From NCBI RefSeq assembly GCF_018500185.1, contig NZ_JAHBGI010000001.1:186001-250000 (forward strand): a stretch of 64,000 bases of DNA. Direction: 5' to 3'. The stretch's first letter is position 1; each line of letters begins with the position of its first letter. The position numbers were made by a program, and so were the translations under genes. This DNA is from Litoribacter ruber (lineage in GTDB: Bacteria; Bacteroidota; Bacteroidia; Cytophagales; Cyclobacteriaceae). Below, piece after piece: positions 48,019-56,886 of the stretch. Below the pieces are notes generated by a model. It made no database searches. It was not told the DNA's origin and saw only the letters and a program-made list of their open reading frames with translations.

Positions 48019-48080
48019 ATTAGAAATTAGGAATGAGGCATGGGGCGCCAATTCCTCATTCTTAATTCTCAATTTCTAAT
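48019..48080. repeat. Inverted repeat of the ATTAGAAATT/GAATGAGG family
   Basis: ATTAGAAATTAGGAATGAGG at 48019 pairs with CCTCATTC plus AATTTCTAAT at 48054-48080, leaving a bulge of about 7 bases. The motif GGAATGAGG is shared with the 36.5-38 kb array. The gap from 47923 to 48155 also contains TTTGCGGTTTACC and TCTGCGGCCTCTGCGCCTC arms of the hairpin family and no gene. Confidence 0.7.
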
Positions 48081-48155
48081 TAACACAACCCCCATTGCGC
48101 TACTTCTTATCTTTGCGGTTTACCCTAAAATTCTGCGGCCTCTGCGCCTCAGCGG

Positions 48156-49547
48156 TTATTTATTATCTTTCCCTATCATCCCCATCACATTATTTAGATT
48201 CTCTGCCAGGGTGGGGTGGGCGATGGGGAGGTGTTGGATCACCTCGGCGGTGATGCCTCCAAGCATGGCCATTTGGATGGTGGCAATGATCTCCCCGCCA
48301 TCAATTGATAGGATAGTAGCGCCCAGAATCATCCGATTCTCAGGGTTGACCAGCACTTTGAAGAAGCCGCGTTTTTCGTCAACTTCCAAGGGTCTGCCGG
48401 CATGTTTCATCCAGTATTTACCTACCTCGTAAGGGATGCCTTTTTCTTTGGCCTGCTGTTCATTTAAGCCCACCCGGGCGAGCTGCGGGTCTATAAAGAT
48501 GCAATAGGGCATCAACCTATCCACTTTGGAGATCTTTTCCTTCTCGTATACGCATTTAAACACCGTGTGGGCATCATGGTAGGCCATGTGGGTAAAGGGG
48601 GTCTCGCCAACTACATCGCCTAGGGCAAATACGCCTTTACAACTGGTCTCATGATATTCATCCACCAGGATATCGCCTTTTTCGTCGGTTTCGATATTGG
48701 ACTTTTCGAGTTGTAGTTTATCGGTAGAAGGTCTGCGGCCCACTGCCACTAGGAGATGGGAACCATGGACCGTCTCTTTTTGGCCCTCTTTGATATAGGT
48801 CACTTCAAGCTTAGGGCCATCTTTCGATACCTTGACCACATTAGAATTGAAACTGGTGGAGATGCCTTCCTCCTGAAAAATCCTGCTTACTTCTTCGCAG
48901 ACATCCTCATCCTCTTTGGGCACAAGCCTTGGGCCGTTGTCCAAAATAGTGACCTGACTGCCGAATCTGCGGAACATCTGGGCAAACTCAAGCCCAATAT
49001 ATCCGCCACCCATGATGACCAAGTGTTCGGGTGTTTCTTCAAGCTCCATGATAGTAGTGGAGTTTAGGTAGGGAACCTCTTCGATGCCTTCCACATTGGG
49101 AATAATCGGCTGGGCGCCGGTGTCGATAAAGACGTGTTCGGCTTCCAGTTCCTCGATGACCTTGCCCTCATGGATTACTTCCACTTTTCGGCAATCTGTA
49201 AATCTGGCCATGCCGATGATGATAGTTACGTTCTCGGCTTTGACCAGGGCCTTTTCCGCCCCGCCCCTAAAAAGCTCCACAATATGGTCTTTTCTGGCTT
49301 TTATCTTTTTTTGGTCCACCGAATAGTTGGGTACTTCAATCCCAAAGTCGGATGCCCGGCTGACCAGGTGGGCAACCCTTGCAGAAGCTACCATGGTTTT
49401 GGTAGGGCTGCATCCATCATTGATGCAGGTGCCGCCTACGACCCTTTTCTCAATCAAGGCGACTTTCTTGCCCAGACTTCCAATTTTCTTGGCCAAAGGC
49501 ATTCCGGATTGGCCGGCGCCAATGATGATTGCGTCGAATTTCTGCAT
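48156..49547 (-). CDS. FAD-dependent pyridine nucleotide-disulfide oxidoreductase (mercuric reductase / dihydrolipoyl dehydrogenase-like)
   Basis: A 463-residue flavoenzyme. The FAD site IIIGAGQSG is N-terminal. The redox-active disulfide is Cys41/Cys46 in GGTCINDGCSPTK. The NAD(P)H site is GGGYIGLEFA, followed by the second FAD motif FALGDVVG. The dimer interface supplies the base His in LPIAHPTLAE. There is no N-terminal heavy-metal-binding domain and no C-terminal cysteine pair, so mercuric reduction is unlikely. No lipoyl dehydrogenase partner genes are nearby. The physiological substrate is unknown. Confidence 0.88.
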   Translation of the reverse strand: MQKFDAIIIGAGQSGMPLAKKIGSLGKKVALIEKRVVGGTCINDGCSPTKTMVASARVAHLVSRASDFGIEVPNYSVDQKKIKARKDHIVELFRGGAEKALVKAENVTIIIGMARFTDCRKVEVIHEGKVIEELEAEHVFIDTGAQPIIPNVEGIEEVPYLNSTTIMELEETPEHLVIMGGGYIGLEFAQMFRRFGSQVTILDNGPRLVPKEDEDVCEEVSRIFQEEGISTSFNSNVVKVSKDGPKLEVTYIKEGQKETVHGSHLLVAVGRRPSTDKLQLEKSNIETDEKGDILVDEYHETSCKGVFALGDVVGETPFTHMAYHDAHTVFKCVYEKEKISKVDRLMPYCIFIDPQLARVGLNEQQAKEKGIPYEVGKYWMKHAGRPLEVDEKRGFFKVLVNPENRMILGATILSIDGGEIIATIQMAMLGGITAEVIQHLPIAHPTLAENLNNVMGMIGKDNK

Positions 49548-49575
49548 GTTTCAGGGGATTTAATGGGTAGGGAAA

Positions 49576-49860
49576 CTATTCTGTCACGATCTCAACCCCT
49601 TTGTAAAAGGCTATGTGGCCTTTGATATCTTCGGCAGCTGCTTTGGGCTCTGGATAATACCAGGCCGAGTTGTCATTCTGCTCCCCGTTCACCTCAACAT
49701 GGTAATATTTGGCGTGGCCTTTCCAAGGGCAAGTGCTGGTGTTGGCAGACTCTTTTAAGTACTGCATATTTACAGACTTGGCCGGGAAATAATGATTGTT
49801 TTCCAAGAGTATGGTCTCATTGGATTCAGCTAATACGGTGTCCTTCCAGATGGCTTTCAT
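49576..49860 (-). CDS. DUF427 protein
   Basis: A 94-residue small beta-rich protein. The segments MKAIWKDTVLAES, NHYFPAKSVN, STCPWKGHAKYYHV and AWYYPEPKAAA are typical for DUF427. The CPWKG motif is characteristic of the family. Function is not known; the enzyme role sometimes suggested is not proven. It lies 28 bases upstream of the disulfide oxidoreductase in the same direction and may be co-transcribed. Confidence 0.9.
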   Translation of the reverse strand: MKAIWKDTVLAESNETILLENNHYFPAKSVNMQYLKESANTSTCPWKGHAKYYHVEVNGEQNDNSAWYYPEPKAAAEDIKGHIAFYKGVEIVTE

Positions 49861-49920
49861 ATCAGTAAGGGTTTAGGTTCGGGTTAGAGTTGTAACATAG
49901 CCGCAACCAAACTGTTTGGG

Positions 49921-50643
49921 CTATCCCTGACTTTCTCCAATCAAAAAAACCGTGGGTATTTTATGAAGCTCAATTTTCGATTTTTTCCATTCAGCGATGG
50001 TCTTGGTAACGATCATTTCGTCGCTTCCTGTGATGTTTTTGGCAATGCAGAGCCTCGTGTTGGGATGCAGGGTGGTTTTCAGGTCTTCCAGCAGGGCGTT
50101 GTTCCGAAAAGGGGTTTCCATGAAGATTTGCGTCCTTCTTAATTTCAGCGCTTCCTGTTCGAGGTTTTTGATGGCTTCTATTTTGGCCTTTTTATCTATG
50201 GGCAAGTAGCCATGAAAGGCAAAAGATTGCCCGCTAAACCCTGATGCCATCAGGGCCAAAAACATGGACGATGGACCCGTGAGGGGCACCACCTTTATAC
50301 CTTTTCTGTGTGCAAAGTCTACAGCTACAGCTCCAGGATCGGCGATCCCCGGGCAACCGGCCTCAGAGACCACCCCCATGTCATGCCCTTCCATGAGGGG
50401 CTTCAGGAGCTGATCCAACTGATGAGGTTTGGTTTTCTTATCCAAAATATCCATTTGGAGATCCTCTATGGTTATGCCCAGACGAAGGCTGCTGATATAC
50501 CTTCTGGCAGTTCTCAGGTTTTCCACCGCATAATGTTGGATATGTGGGAGCAATTCCTTCACTTGAGGGGTAATGACTTTTCCCGCCGTATCCTCGGCCA
50601 ACACACTGGGAATGAGGTATAGGGTTCCTTTTTTCTTTGCCAT
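49921..50643 (-). CDS. rsmI: RsmI-type tetrapyrrole-methylase family methyltransferase (16S rRNA C1402 2'-O)
   Basis: A 240-residue SAM-dependent methyltransferase. GTLYLIPSVL, VVSEAGCPGIADPGAVAV, PLTGPSSMFLALMASGFSGQSFAFHGYLP and FMETPFRNNALLEDL are RsmI motifs. It is somewhat shorter than E. coli RsmI and lacks the usual LGNLxD beginning; Bacteroidota often carry two such paralogues, so this could be the second, less characterised one. It lies 2 bases after the hydrolase gene in the pdxJ transcript. Confidence 0.8.
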   Translation of the reverse strand: MAKKKGTLYLIPSVLAEDTAGKVITPQVKELLPHIQHYAVENLRTARRYISSLRLGITIEDLQMDILDKKTKPHQLDQLLKPLMEGHDMGVVSEAGCPGIADPGAVAVDFAHRKGIKVVPLTGPSSMFLALMASGFSGQSFAFHGYLPIDKKAKIEAIKNLEQEALKLRRTQIFMETPFRNNALLEDLKTTLHPNTRLCIAKNITGSDEMIVTKTIAEWKKSKIELHKIPTVFLIGESQG

Positions 50644-50645
50644 AT

Positions 50646-51410
50646 CTATTCTTTTTCCAAAAAAGCCCTGATCGTCCTACTTACTGCCTCTGGTTGCTCT
50701 GCGTGGAGCCAGTGCCCGGCATTTTTGAGGTGTATGATGTGGCTGTTGGGGAAAAATCTTTCGATGTCTTCCCTGTCTTTTTCCGTGATGTAATCCGAGT
50801 TGGCTCCCCCCATGAAAAGGGTGGGCTTGTCAAAGGTGTTGTCTGATTCCAATGCTTTGCCGACCTCCTCAATGTTTTTGGTAATGGTTTGCAAGTTGAT
50901 TTTCCAGGCAAACCCGCCGTCTTTTCTTGTGAGGTTTTTCATCAAAAACTGGCGGATTGGGGCGGAATTGATATACTTGGCCAACATATCATCGGCATCT
51001 TTTCTCGATTTGGCATTTTGGAGATCCACAGCATTGAGGCCTTCCAGGATTCTTTCATGGTGGACGGGATAGTATCTTGGCGCGATGTCGGCCACGATGA
51101 GTTTGTCCACTTTTTCAGGGTAGAGCATGGCAAAATTCATGACGGTCTTGCCTCCCATGGAGTGGCCCATTAAGAATGCACTGTCGAGCCCTTCACTTTC
51201 CATAAGTTCTGCGATATCCTGCGCCATTGCCGTATAATTCCATTCTTCGGAATGTGGGGAGTCTCCGTGGTTTCGTTGGTCTACCAGGTATAAGGTGTAT
51301 TCTTTTTCAAGGTCTCTGGCAATGGTCAGCCAGTTGTCGGCCGAGCCAAATAATCCGTGCAATATGATCAAGGGCTTTCCCTGCCCAATTTTTTTATAAT
51401 TCAGCTTCAT
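50646..51410 (-). CDS. Alpha/beta hydrolase (YbfF-like esterase)
   Basis: A 254-residue hydrolase starting at the ATG at 51410 (MKLNYKKIGQGKPL). LHGLFGSADNW, DQRNHGDSPHS, the nucleophile elbow MGHSMGGKT, the acid-containing MGGANSDYI and the catalytic His in NAGHWLHAEQP match the YbfF/esterase group. It begins 10 bases after the pdxJ stop and 2 bases before rsmI, so pdxJ-hydrolase-rsmI form an operon. Confidence 0.9.
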   Translation of the reverse strand: MKLNYKKIGQGKPLIILHGLFGSADNWLTIARDLEKEYTLYLVDQRNHGDSPHSEEWNYTAMAQDIAELMESEGLDSAFLMGHSMGGKTVMNFAMLYPEKVDKLIVADIAPRYYPVHHERILEGLNAVDLQNAKSRKDADDMLAKYINSAPIRQFLMKNLTRKDGGFAWKINLQTITKNIEEVGKALESDNTFDKPTLFMGGANSDYITEKDREDIERFFPNSHIIHLKNAGHWLHAEQPEAVSRTIRAFLEKE

Positions 51411-51420
51411 GTTTTGGGGT

Positions 51421-52137
51421 TTATATTTCAAGTTGGCGACGGTACATCTGGATGGTGTTTTCCAAGCCATAATATAGCGCATCGCATATCAGCGCGTGGC
51501 CGATTGAAACCTCGTCGATGTAAGGGATTGTTTTTACCAAAAAATTAAGGTTATGAAGATCCAAGTCATGGCCGGCATTTAAACCCAAGCCAAGCTCTTT
51601 GGCCAACTCCGACACCCTCAAATAGGGTTTTATGGCCTCATCCCTGTTTTGATGGAAGTTCACCGCATAGGGTTCGGTATACAATTCCACTCTGTCAGTA
51701 CCAGCGGTTTTGGCAGGTTCAAAATACTTTTCTTCCGGGTTGATGAATATCGATACCCGTGTGCCATATTGGTGCAGCTCGGCAATGATATCCTTCAGCA
51801 TGCTTTGGTGGCTGATGGTGTCCCAGCCTGAGTTGGAGGTAAGCACATGAGGGGGGTCGGGCACCAGGGTGGCCTGGGCCGGCTTGGCTATGCGGATGAT
51901 CTCCATGAACCTTTCGTCGGGATATCCCTCAATGTTGAATTCGGTGGTCACCACGTCTTTGAGCTTCATCACATCATCATAGCGGATATGCCTTTCGTCA
52001 GGTCTTGGGTGGACGGTGATGCCCTGTGCGCCGAATTTCTCAGCATCCAAAGCCACTTTTACCACATCGGGATTATTGCCCCCACGGGCATTTCTCAAAG
52101 TGGCAATCTTGTTAATATTTACACTTAGTTTGGTCAT
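51421..52137 (-). CDS. pdxJ: Pyridoxine 5'-phosphate synthase
   Basis: A 238-residue TIM-barrel enzyme that closes the pyridine ring of vitamin B6 from 1-deoxyxylulose 5-phosphate and 3-amino-2-oxopropyl phosphate. [46 protein letters not shown], and LGLNAGHDL with EVSIGHALI are diagnostic. Its deoxyxylulose substrate comes from Dxs, also in this window. It heads a three-gene operon divergent from the GatB/YqeY gene. Confidence 0.97.
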   Translation of the reverse strand: MTKLSVNINKIATLRNARGGNNPDVVKVALDAEKFGAQGITVHPRPDERHIRYDDVMKLKDVVTTEFNIEGYPDERFMEIIRIAKPAQATLVPDPPHVLTSNSGWDTISHQSMLKDIIAELHQYGTRVSIFINPEEKYFEPAKTAGTDRVELYTEPYAVNFHQNRDEAIKPYLRVSELAKELGLGLNAGHDLDLHNLNFLVKTIPYIDEVSIGHALICDALYYGLENTIQMYRRQLEI

Positions 52138-52155
52138 TTTGAAGAATTAAAACCC

Positions 52156-52163
52156 TAATTTTG
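52156..52163 (+). promoter_or_regulatory. TAnnTTTG -7 element of the YqeY gene
   Basis: TAATTTTG lies 36 bases before the ATG. The closest TTTG upstream (52129) is 23 bases away, slightly long, so support is partial. Confidence 0.4.
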
Positions 52164-52199
52164 CTTTAAATTTACACATTTAAACACAAAAATCGGGAA

Positions 52200-52649
52200 A
52201 TGAGTCTAAAGCAAAGTGTAGAAAGCGAAATTAAAAAGGCCATGCTGGCTAAGGATAAAGACAGGTTGAGAGCCTTGAGATCGGTCAAATCACTCATCAT
52301 GCTGGAGGAAACCAAATCCGGTGGGGATAAGGGAATCTCTGAAGATGAGGAGATGAAACTCTTGACCCGTGCGGCCAAGCAGCGAAAAGATTCCGCAGAA
52401 ATTTACCAGCAACAGAACCGGGAAGACCTGGCTAGTGTTGAGCTTGCGGAATTGGAAGTGATCAACGAATTCTTGCCTAAGCAACTGACCGAGGAAGAGT
52501 TAGAAGCAGAGCTGAAGCAGATCATCGCCCTGGTAGGTGCCAATGGTCCCAAGGATATGGGCAAGGTCATGGGTGTGGCTACCAAGCAACTGGCAGGCAA
52601 GGCCGATGGCAAATTGATCTCCCAAAAAGTAAAATCTTTATTAGCCTAA
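52200..52649 (+). CDS. GatB/YqeY domain protein
   Basis: A 149-residue cytosolic protein consisting of the YqeY domain (KAMLAKDKDRLRALRSVKSLI, EVINEFLPKQLTEEELEAEL, GPKDMGKVMGVATKQLAGKADG), the same fold as the C-terminal tail of GatB that binds tRNA. The exact role of stand-alone YqeY is unclear. It is followed 4 bases later by cvpA. Confidence 0.94.
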   Translation: MSLKQSVESEIKKAMLAKDKDRLRALRSVKSLIMLEETKSGGDKGISEDEEMKLLTRAAKQRKDSAEIYQQQNREDLASVELAELEVINEFLPKQLTEEELEAELKQIIALVGANGPKDMGKVMGVATKQLAGKADGKLISQKVKSLLA

Positions 52650-52653
52650 TATA

Positions 52654-53202
52654 TTGAATACGGTAGACATCATTATCCTTTTTTTATTGCTCCTAGGAAC
52701 CTTTAGCGGTTACCGAAAGGGGCTATTCATAGGGTTGTTGTCTATCGTTGCTTTTTTTATAGCCATATTGCTGGGCTTCAAATTCATGCATTGGGGAGCC
52801 GAGATCCTGGCGCAGAATGTGGAGAGTTTTACCTTCATGCTGCCCTTTGTGGCTTTTATCATCATCTTTTTTGCCGTCACCATCACCCTGAGAATCTTGG
52901 CTTATGTGATCAAAAAAGCGATAGATTTTACGCTTTTGGGTTCCTTTGACAATCTTGGCGGTGCGGTATTGGGCTTTTTCAAATGGGCGTTTATGATCAG
53001 CCTGCTGTTCTGGGTGGGCAAATCCTTTGAGTACGAGATCCCGGAAAGCCGGGTGGCCGATGCGGTGGTGTACCCATGGATAGCCCCAATAGCCCCGGCT
53101 ACGGTGGAGGCCCTGGAAACCTACACGCCCATGATTGACCATTCCATTAATTCGATTCGCAAACTTGTAGAGATAGATACCGGTGCTGTTGTTGATAGAT
53201 AA
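52654..53202 (+). CDS. cvpA: CvpA-family membrane protein
   Basis: A 182-residue inner-membrane protein with four hydrophobic segments. VDIIILFLLLLGTFSGYRKGLF and the GAVLGFFKWAFMISLLFW segment are typical of CvpA/colicin V production proteins. It starts with TTG (52654); the next ATG is inside the second helix, so the TTG is the only sensible start. It overlaps the pabA-like gene by 20 bases. Confidence 0.87.
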   Translation: MNTVDIIILFLLLLGTFSGYRKGLFIGLLSIVAFFIAILLGFKFMHWGAEILAQNVESFTFMLPFVAFIIIFFAVTITLRILAYVIKKAIDFTLLGSFDNLGGAVLGFFKWAFMISLLFWVGKSFEYEIPESRVADAVVYPWIAPIAPATVEALETYTPMIDHSINSIRKLVEIDTGAVVDR

Positions 53203-53785
53203 TTTCGATTCGTTTTCCTATATATTGGCTGACTACCTGAGGCAGGCAGGGGCCGAGCTCAAGGTGGTCCGCAATGACGTGTCTCTGGAAGAGCTTCAAA
53301 AAGTTTCTTACGAGGCGTTAATCCTCTCCCCAGGTCCGGAAACCCCTAGCCAAGCCGGTAATCTCATGCAGATTTTGGGTTACTACTACGACAAATTGCC
53401 GGTACTTGGTATCTGCCTGGGCCATCAGGCGATTGGTGAGTTTTTTGGAGCCAAACTCACCAAGGGAAAAGTGCCTGTGCATGGGAAGGTTCATGAAGTA
53501 AGTAAAGTCACCGAACATCCTCTGCTGGATGGTTTACCCGATAGGTTTAAAGTTACCCGTTACCATTCTTTGGAGTTAAAGGGATTGCCAGCTGAACTGC
53601 AGGTACTGTTGGAAACCAATTCGGGGGAGGTGATGGCCATTGCGCACCGCGAACTACCCCTAATTGGGATCCAATTTCACCCCGAAGCGCATTTGACTGA
53701 ATATGGGTTGGAGATATTGAGGAATTGTGTTAGGATTTATGTGGAGGAAAAAAGGTTAACCGCAAAAGTAGAGTTACAGCATTAA
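53183..53785 (+). CDS. pabA: Glutamine amidotransferase component of p-aminobenzoate/anthranilate synthase
   Basis: A 200-residue class I glutamine amidotransferase. LIDNFDSFSYILADYL at the N-terminus, nucleophile Cys78 in GICLGHQAIGEFFG, and the His/Glu pair in GIQFHPEAH give the triad that releases ammonia for chorismate amination. It starts with GTG (53183) or a nearby TTG, inside the end of cvpA. As there are no trp genes or pabB nearby, a folate (PabA) role is assumed; TrpG remains possible. Confidence 0.88.
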   Translation: MLLLIDNFDSFSYILADYLRQAGAELKVVRNDVSLEELQKVSYEALILSPGPETPSQAGNLMQILGYYYDKLPVLGICLGHQAIGEFFGAKLTKGKVPVHGKVHEVSKVTEHPLLDGLPDRFKVTRYHSLELKGLPAELQVLLETNSGEVMAIAHRELPLIGIQFHPEAHLTEYGLEILRNCVRIYVEEKRLTAKVELQH

Positions 53786-54120
53786 AATAATAAAGCCGCA
53801 AAGGGCGCGGAGAAACGCAAAGGAAATACAAAAAAAACAACCACGCAGGCCCAGAGGAGTTCGCAGAGAAAAAAATAAACCGCAAAGGACGCGGAGGAAC
53901 GCAAAGAGAATCCAAAAAGAAACCACGGAGACCCAGAGCTCCCAGAGAAAAAAGTCAAACCAAAAAGGATGTGGGAGACACAAAGAAAATTAAACCTCTT
54001 CAAGTTTTCTTTGCGAACCTTTTTGCTCTTTGCGGTTAGGTTTTTTAGGTTACTGGTCTGTTTCCCCTTTCTTCGGTCTCCCGTCCTCCGTCTCCCCAAC
54101 TTTTCTCCCAAATCCAAACA
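53786..54120. repeat. Cluster of CGCAAAGG / CCGCAAAGAG repeat fragments
   Basis: The 390-base gap after pabA is built from variants of CCGCAAAGGGCGCGGAGAAA, CCACGCAGGCCCAGAGG and, at the right end, TTTGCTCTTTGCGGTT in opposite orientation, then TCGGTCTCCCGTCCTCCGTC. The left and right parts are partly complementary and could fold into a large stem. No gene is seen. Confidence 0.75.
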
Positions 54121-54175
54121 ACCCACATCGCAATCACGTTTTATATTATGAATCCAATTTCATATCTTTAAAACC

Positions 54176-54841
54176 ATGCAGGCATACGAATTTATCAATA
54201 ACATGATTCCCCCATTGAAATTTACTGACAAGGTGAAGATGGCGCTATCGTGGATGGAGGAAATCAGGACCAATGTGTTGCCTGTAGTGCATGAAGGGCA
54301 ATTCAGGGGTTTGGTGACCGATGAGCAGATTTATAACCTCAACAATCCAGACTTGACTATTCAGGAAGTGGAGATGGAATCTGAGGCCTGCTTTGTTTAT
54401 AAAGACAAGCATATTTACGATGTGCTCAGGGTGGCTTCCGAATTCCAATCCAACATGGTGGCCGTGATTGATCGTGAAGGTGTGTACCATGGAGTGATCA
54501 CTTTGGAGGACGCCATATCTGCTTTTGCCGATACGCTTTCTATCCAGTCGCAGGGAGGGGTATTGATCCTTTCCATGTATATGACGGATTACAGCCTGTA
54601 TGAGATTGCCCGGGTGATAGAGTCGGAAAACGCCAAAATCCTAAGCAGTTTTATAAGCAATGATCCATTGGATGACAGCAAGATCAAAGTGACCCTTAAG
54701 GTGGATAAAAGCGAGCTTAGGCACATCAAGGCCACCTTGGAGCGGTTTGGCTACAAAGTCATTGACCACTATCAGGAAGAACCCAGCACAAGCGGTGAAC
54801 ATGACCGACTGGGGAATTTGCTGAGATTTTTGGATATATAG
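54176..54841 (+). CDS. CBS-domain protein with C-terminal ACT-like domain
   Basis: A 221-residue cytosolic protein with two CBS motifs at about 1-130 (VLPVVHEGQFRGLVTDEQI; NMVAVIDREGVYHGVITLEDAI), which usually bind adenine nucleotides. The C-terminal part (about 140-205) has an ACT-like beta-alpha-beta pattern (GVLILSMYMTDYSLYEIARV; KIKVTLKVDKSELRHIKATL). It precedes nadK by 117 bases. Pairing with NAD kinase suggests nucleotide sensing, but the role is unknown. Confidence 0.9.
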   Translation: MQAYEFINNMIPPLKFTDKVKMALSWMEEIRTNVLPVVHEGQFRGLVTDEQIYNLNNPDLTIQEVEMESEACFVYKDKHIYDVLRVASEFQSNMVAVIDREGVYHGVITLEDAISAFADTLSIQSQGGVLILSMYMTDYSLYEIARVIESENAKILSSFISNDPLDDSKIKVTLKVDKSELRHIKATLERFGYKVIDHYQEEPSTSGEHDRLGNLLRFLDI

Positions 54842-54958
54842 GTAAATTGGCCACAAAGGGCACAAAGTTTTAAAGAAGTAGCACAAAGTTAGGCTGAGGG
54901 AATAGAGTAGGCTTCTTAGCGGAGTATTAAAATTATGCGGGTGAAATAATAGGATGAA

Positions 54959-55834
54959 ATGAATGTAACCCTTCACGGGCTGAACTTCCAAAAGGAGTTT
55001 GTGCCTTATATTGAACAATTGCTTTCGGTTTTGCATCATCACGGTGCAAAAATTTTTTTTACAGAACCTTTTCATAAATTCTTCAAGAAAACGGGGGCCA
55101 AATCCCCTGATTTTGAGGTGCTTTCTAAGGGTAAGCACCTTCAGAGTATGGATTTTATCATATCAGTGGGCGGAGATGGTACTTTTCTTGATACAGTGTC
55201 GTGGGTAGGGGCCTACCAGATTCCCATTTTGGGGATCAACACCGGCCGGCTTGGCTTTTTGGCGACAATAGCCAAAGAGGAGGTGGAAAAGGCCATTCAG
55301 GTTCTTTTTGAAAAACATTATACGATTGAGGACAGGACCCTGATCGGCCTGGAGACTAACAAGTCACTTTTCAACGGGATCACTTACGGGTTGAATGAGT
55401 TTACTATTCACAAGCGTGACACCTCGTCCATGATCACGGTACATACCTATATTGACGGGGAGTATCTCAATAGTTATTGGGCAGATGGGTTGATAGTGTC
55501 CACACCTACCGGCAGTACAGGTTACTCGCTGAGCTGTGGAGGTCCGCTGATCACGCCAAGGGCCAAAAACTTTGTTCTAACCCCCGTAAGTCCTCACAAT
55601 CTTAACGTCAGGCCCATGATTGTGCCGGATGATTGTAAGATCAGCTTTGATATAGAGGGGAGGAGCAAGAAGTTTCTGGTTTCCCTGGACTCCAGGTCCA
55701 CTGCTGTGGCCGCTGGAATAAAGCTCACAATCAGAAAAGAAGACTTTGTGGCCAAGCTTGTCAAATTCAATGATTACAATTTTTTTGACACCTTGAGGCA
55801 AAAGTTGAATTGGGGGTTGGATATGAGGAATTAG
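54959..55834 (+). CDS. nadK: NAD kinase
   Basis: A 291-residue cytosolic enzyme making NADP+ from NAD+ and ATP. The GGDGT motif is at residues 71-75 (IISVGGDGTFLDTV), followed by GINTGRLGFLA, the NE-containing YGLNEFTIHKRD and the catalytic DGLIVSTPTGSTGYSLSCGGPL. Length is normal. Confidence 0.97.
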   Translation: MNVTLHGLNFQKEFVPYIEQLLSVLHHHGAKIFFTEPFHKFFKKTGAKSPDFEVLSKGKHLQSMDFIISVGGDGTFLDTVSWVGAYQIPILGINTGRLGFLATIAKEEVEKAIQVLFEKHYTIEDRTLIGLETNKSLFNGITYGLNEFTIHKRDTSSMITVHTYIDGEYLNSYWADGLIVSTPTGSTGYSLSCGGPLITPRAKNFVLTPVSPHNLNVRPMIVPDDCKISFDIEGRSKKFLVSLDSRSTAVAAGIKLTIRKEDFVAKLVKFNDYNFFDTLRQKLNWGLDMRN

Positions 55835-55972
55835 GATGTCGGATGTCGGGTGTCGGATGACCGATGACAGATGGGGGGACGGAAGACCGGAGACCGATGA
55901 CTGGAAGTTATGAGAAGGTGAGAGGTTTGTAGCCGGAATACTTAGTACTTAGTACATCGTACTTAGTACAAT
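55833..55972. repeat. GTCGGATG and GTAC repeat runs between nadK and porG
   Basis: 55833-55905 is made of GATGTCGGATGTCGGGTGTC-like and GACCGGAGACCGATGAC-like units. 55940-55972 is a GTAC run (CTTAGTACTTAGTACATCG). Both families recur at 43165-43198, 45802-45825 and 54069-54098 (first family) and at about 951, 9623 and 44008 (second family). Confidence 0.7.
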
Positions 55973-56052
55973 ATAAGCTTTTAACATATATTAACCCGGT
56001 AAATACCAGGGTAGGTTTTTAATTCGTTTACTACTTTATAAATTGCATCGAC

Positions 56053-56808
56053 TTGAAAAGAGCCAAATTCTATTATGTCTGTTTGGGAATGATTTTAGCA
56101 ACTTTTGTGCTGTCGCACAAAACCGCTGCTCAACAGTATGAAATTGGTTTCGGACTGGGCGGTTCCACTTATACCGGAGATATGATCCGGCGTATTGATC
56201 CCTCACAATCCGGCCTTCAAGGAACGTTGTTTGGCAGACGAAATTTTGACAATGTGTGGAGCTTGCGTGGGGGTCTGGCTATAGGCCGGCTCAACGCCAC
56301 GGACAGCATCCGCCCGATTGATCCGATGGCCCTGGAAAGAAATGCCGCATTTAGGGGAACCCTAGTGGAAACCCACCTGATGATGGAATATTACTTTCTG
56401 GACTTTCTCAATCCACAGTCCACAGTGAGGTTTTCCCCATTTGCCATGTTCGGCTTTGGGTTCGCCTTCTTCATGGGCAAGGAAGATCAACTGGGTTTCA
56501 ACAACACCAATTACTATGTAGGCACACCGGTAATCCCGTTTGGGCTGGGGGTAAAATACCAGCTGAAGGACAGGCTGTTCATGACCCTGGAATTTGGGGC
56601 TCGGGCAACTTTCACGGATTATCTAGACCGGATTGAGCACAATCCGGAATATTTCCAACCACGCGCCGTTCCCATAGGCGGTGGAGAATACATAACCAAT
56701 CCTAACACCTATACCTTCGGAGATAGGGATAATAAGGACTGGTATTACTTTTTAGGCGTCACCGTCAGTTACTCCTTCCATCAAGTCAAATGCTTTAATT
56801 TTAATTAA
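56053..56808 (+). CDS. porG: DUF6089/PorG-like outer-membrane barrel protein (type IX secretion)
   Basis: A 251-residue predicted eight-stranded outer-membrane protein. The start codon is TTG, giving the signal peptide MKRAKFYYVCLGMILATFVL...AQQ; the next ATG would lose the basic n-region. The mature part begins YEIGFGLGGSTYTGDMIR, typical of the family, and continues in alternating amphipathic strands to YYFLGVTVSYSF. From recall, PorG of Porphyromonas gingivalis is encoded next to uppS, bamA and ompH genes, exactly the order seen here, which supports the name. It would be part of the type IX translocon outer-membrane complex. Confidence 0.78.
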   Translation: MKRAKFYYVCLGMILATFVLSHKTAAQQYEIGFGLGGSTYTGDMIRRIDPSQSGLQGTLFGRRNFDNVWSLRGGLAIGRLNATDSIRPIDPMALERNAAFRGTLVETHLMMEYYFLDFLNPQSTVRFSPFAMFGFGFAFFMGKEDQLGFNNTNYYVGTPVIPFGLGVKYQLKDRLFMTLEFGARATFTDYLDRIEHNPEYFQPRAVPIGGGEYITNPNTYTFGDRDNKDWYYFLGVTVSYSFHQVKCFNFN

Positions 56809-56886
56809 TTGGCTATATAAAATAGATAATTGAAAAAGAAATAGCATTTTTGTACCCTGAATTTTAGAAGACAGGAACAAAAAGGA

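Noticed and set aside
48156-49547. Mercuric reductase MerA as a firm call
   Set aside because: No metal-binding N-terminal domain, no C-terminal vicinal cysteines and no mer genes nearby; only the superfamily is supported.
55940-55972. Origin-like or DnaA-box cluster
   Set aside because: The run is GTAC palindromes, not TTATNCACA-type boxes, and no replication genes are close.
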